From: Chitinophagales bacterium
Lineage (GTDB): Bacteria; Bacteroidota; Bacteroidia; Chitinophagales; Saprospiraceae
Direction: 5' to 3'
Length of the DNA: 6,855 nt
NCBI GenBank assembly: GCA_013298445.1
Contig: JAAFHQ010000324.1
Location: 1 to 6,855, forward strand
The notes below the pieces were generated by a model. That model did not search any database. It saw only the letters and a list, made by a program, of their open reading frames with translations, and was not told the DNA's origin. Position 1 is the stretch's first letter, and every line of letters begins with the position of its first letter. Below, piece after piece: positions 5,942 through 6,855 of the stretch. The position numbers and the translations under genes were made by a program.

Positions 5942-6855
5942 TTATAAAAAGGTATAGTCGGTATAGCCCCGTTCATCCCCCCCATAAAAACTACTCCGAT
6001 CCGGCACCGCCAATTCCGCCTCCTGCGCAAAACGCTCCACCAAATCCGGATTGGCAATAAACAACTGCCCAAAAGCAATCAAATCCGCCTGACCCGATTC
6101 GATCAGGAAATTCCCTCTGGACTGATTGATGCCTCCATTGGTGATCAAAGTTCCATTGTATAGAGGCCGAAAATGCCCGGATACATCGTATATAAAATTA
6201 GGATTAGGATGCTCCTTGACAAAAGCTTCCATCAACGACAAATAAGCCAGATTGAGGGTATTTAGTTTATCAACCAAATGACCATATAGGGCTGGTGGGT
6301 TGGAATCCAACACGCTATTGTACACATTGCTGGGCGCGATCCGAATGCCTACGCGATGGGAGTCCCATACGCTACACAGGGCATCCAACACTTCCAGCAC
6401 AAAGCGCGCCCGGTTTTCAATGCTGCCGCCGTATTCATCCTGGCGTTGGTTGGCCGCATCGCTCAGGAATTGATTGGGCAGGTAACCAAAGGCAGCGTGT
6501 AGTTCAACTCCATCAAAACCCGCTATTTTAGCCTGCTCGGCAGCCTGACGGTACTCTTCGACGATGGTCTGAATTTCGGCGATGCTCAATTCCCTCGGGG
6601 TAACATATTCCTTAAACCCATCGGCGGTGAAAGCTTTGCCTTCAGCTTTGATAGGAGAGGGGGCAACGGGTTGCTCACCGCCGATGTTGTCGGGGTGGGC
6701 CACTCGGCCGGCGTGCCAGAGTTGCAGGAAAATTTTGCCACCTTGTTCGTGTACAGCTGCGGTTACTTGCTTCCAGCCTTCGGCCTGTGCTGCTGAAAAA
6801 ATTCCAGGAGTAAAAGGGCCACCCATGCCGTAGCTGTTGATGTTGGTGGATTCGG
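5942..6855 (-). CDS. Old Yellow Enzyme-family alkene reductase (NADH:flavin oxidoreductase), N-terminus outside window
   Basis: The minus-strand frame is open through the right edge, adding nine whole codons (ESTNINSYG) before the Met at 6826. The family pattern continues across that Met, so it is internal and roughly 55-65 N-terminal residues are missing. Numbered from that Met: TPGIF (6-10), KIFLQLWHAGR (31-41), GFDGVELH with H110, GYLPNQFL, DEYGGSIENRARF (130-142), GIRIAPS with R162, TLITNGGI (226-233), and AFGQLFIANPDLVERF (251-266), ending YGGDERGYTDYTFL. These are the core motifs of FMN-dependent OYE/NemA-type ene-reductases, which reduce activated C=C bonds or nitro compounds with NAD(P)H. 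Two usual active-site residues differ: Phe113 where Asn or His is expected after H110, and Gln254 where Arg normally contacts the FMN phosphate. Tyr115 is kept. No convincing terminator follows; the next gene starts 174 bases downstream. Confidence 0.88.
   Translation of the reverse strand, partial: ESTNINSYGMGGPFTPGIFSAAQAEGWKQVTAAVHEQGGKIFLQLWHAGRVAHPDNIGGEQPVAPSPIKAEGKAFTADGFKEYVTPRELSIAEIQTIVEEYRQAAEQAKIAGFDGVELHAAFGYLPNQFLSDAANQRQDEYGGSIENRARFVLEVLDALCSVWDSHRVGIRIAPSNVYNSVLDSNPPALYGHLVDKLNTLNLAYLSLMEAFVKEHPNPNFIYDVSGHFRPLYNGTLITNGGINQSRGNFLIESGQADLIAFGQLFIANPDLVERFAQEAELAVPDRSSFYGGDERGYTDYTFL

Noticed and set aside
5872..6078. 68-codon minus-strand frame overlapping the end of the flavin reductase
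   Set aside because: It lies almost wholly inside the reductase gene in another frame, has Arg/Trp-rich low-plausibility composition, and resembles no family.
6824..6826. Met at 6826 as the start of the flavin reductase
   Set aside because: The frame continues to the right edge and the upstream codons fit the family pattern before TPGIF; starting here would remove a needed part of the barrel.

Overview
The window looks like chromosomal DNA from a member of the Bacteroidota. Three things point there: a large C-terminal β-barrel of the 'outer membrane beta-barrel family' (TonB-receptor type) seen mainly in this phylum, a pair of small secreted β-barrel proteins, and promoter-like sites of the Bacteroidota type (TTG, about 21-22 bases, TAnnTTTG) with no clear Shine-Dalgarno sequences. 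A Saprospiraceae-like host would fit, but that is a guess from general gene flavour and cannot be settled from this sequence. No RNA gene, CRISPR array, transposase or insertion sequence was seen.

Layout. At the left, a plus-strand outer-membrane receptor gene enters from outside the window and ends at 1674. A strong hairpin terminator follows (1716-1757). A stand-alone Uma2-type (PD-(D/E)XK fold) gene follows on the same strand at 1937-2494. Everything to its right is on the minus strand. Read in transcription order these are: an Old Yellow Enzyme-type flavin reductase cut by the right edge (6855 to 5942), a 600-residue TIM-barrel protein resembling nitronate monooxygenases (5767 to 3965), and a two-gene unit of small outer-membrane β-barrels (3831 to 3208, then 3183 to 2497). 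The Uma2 gene and the last barrel gene converge with only two bases between their stop codons.

How the parts may work together. The two small barrels look like an operon from one recognisable promoter and are probably diverged duplicates. The flavin reductase and the nitronate-monooxygenase-like protein are both expected flavin-dependent TIM barrels in the same orientation. However, a 174-base gap containing a possible promoter separates them, so a shared pathway is only a possibility. The most interesting gene is the 600-residue protein. It keeps the GGH and GGIG...GTPFL landmarks of the nitronate monooxygenase superfamily, but it also carries a long helical insertion, a cysteine-rich stretch and a C-terminal extension that I cannot assign to a characterised enzyme. 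The rest of the window is ordinary housekeeping or envelope content.
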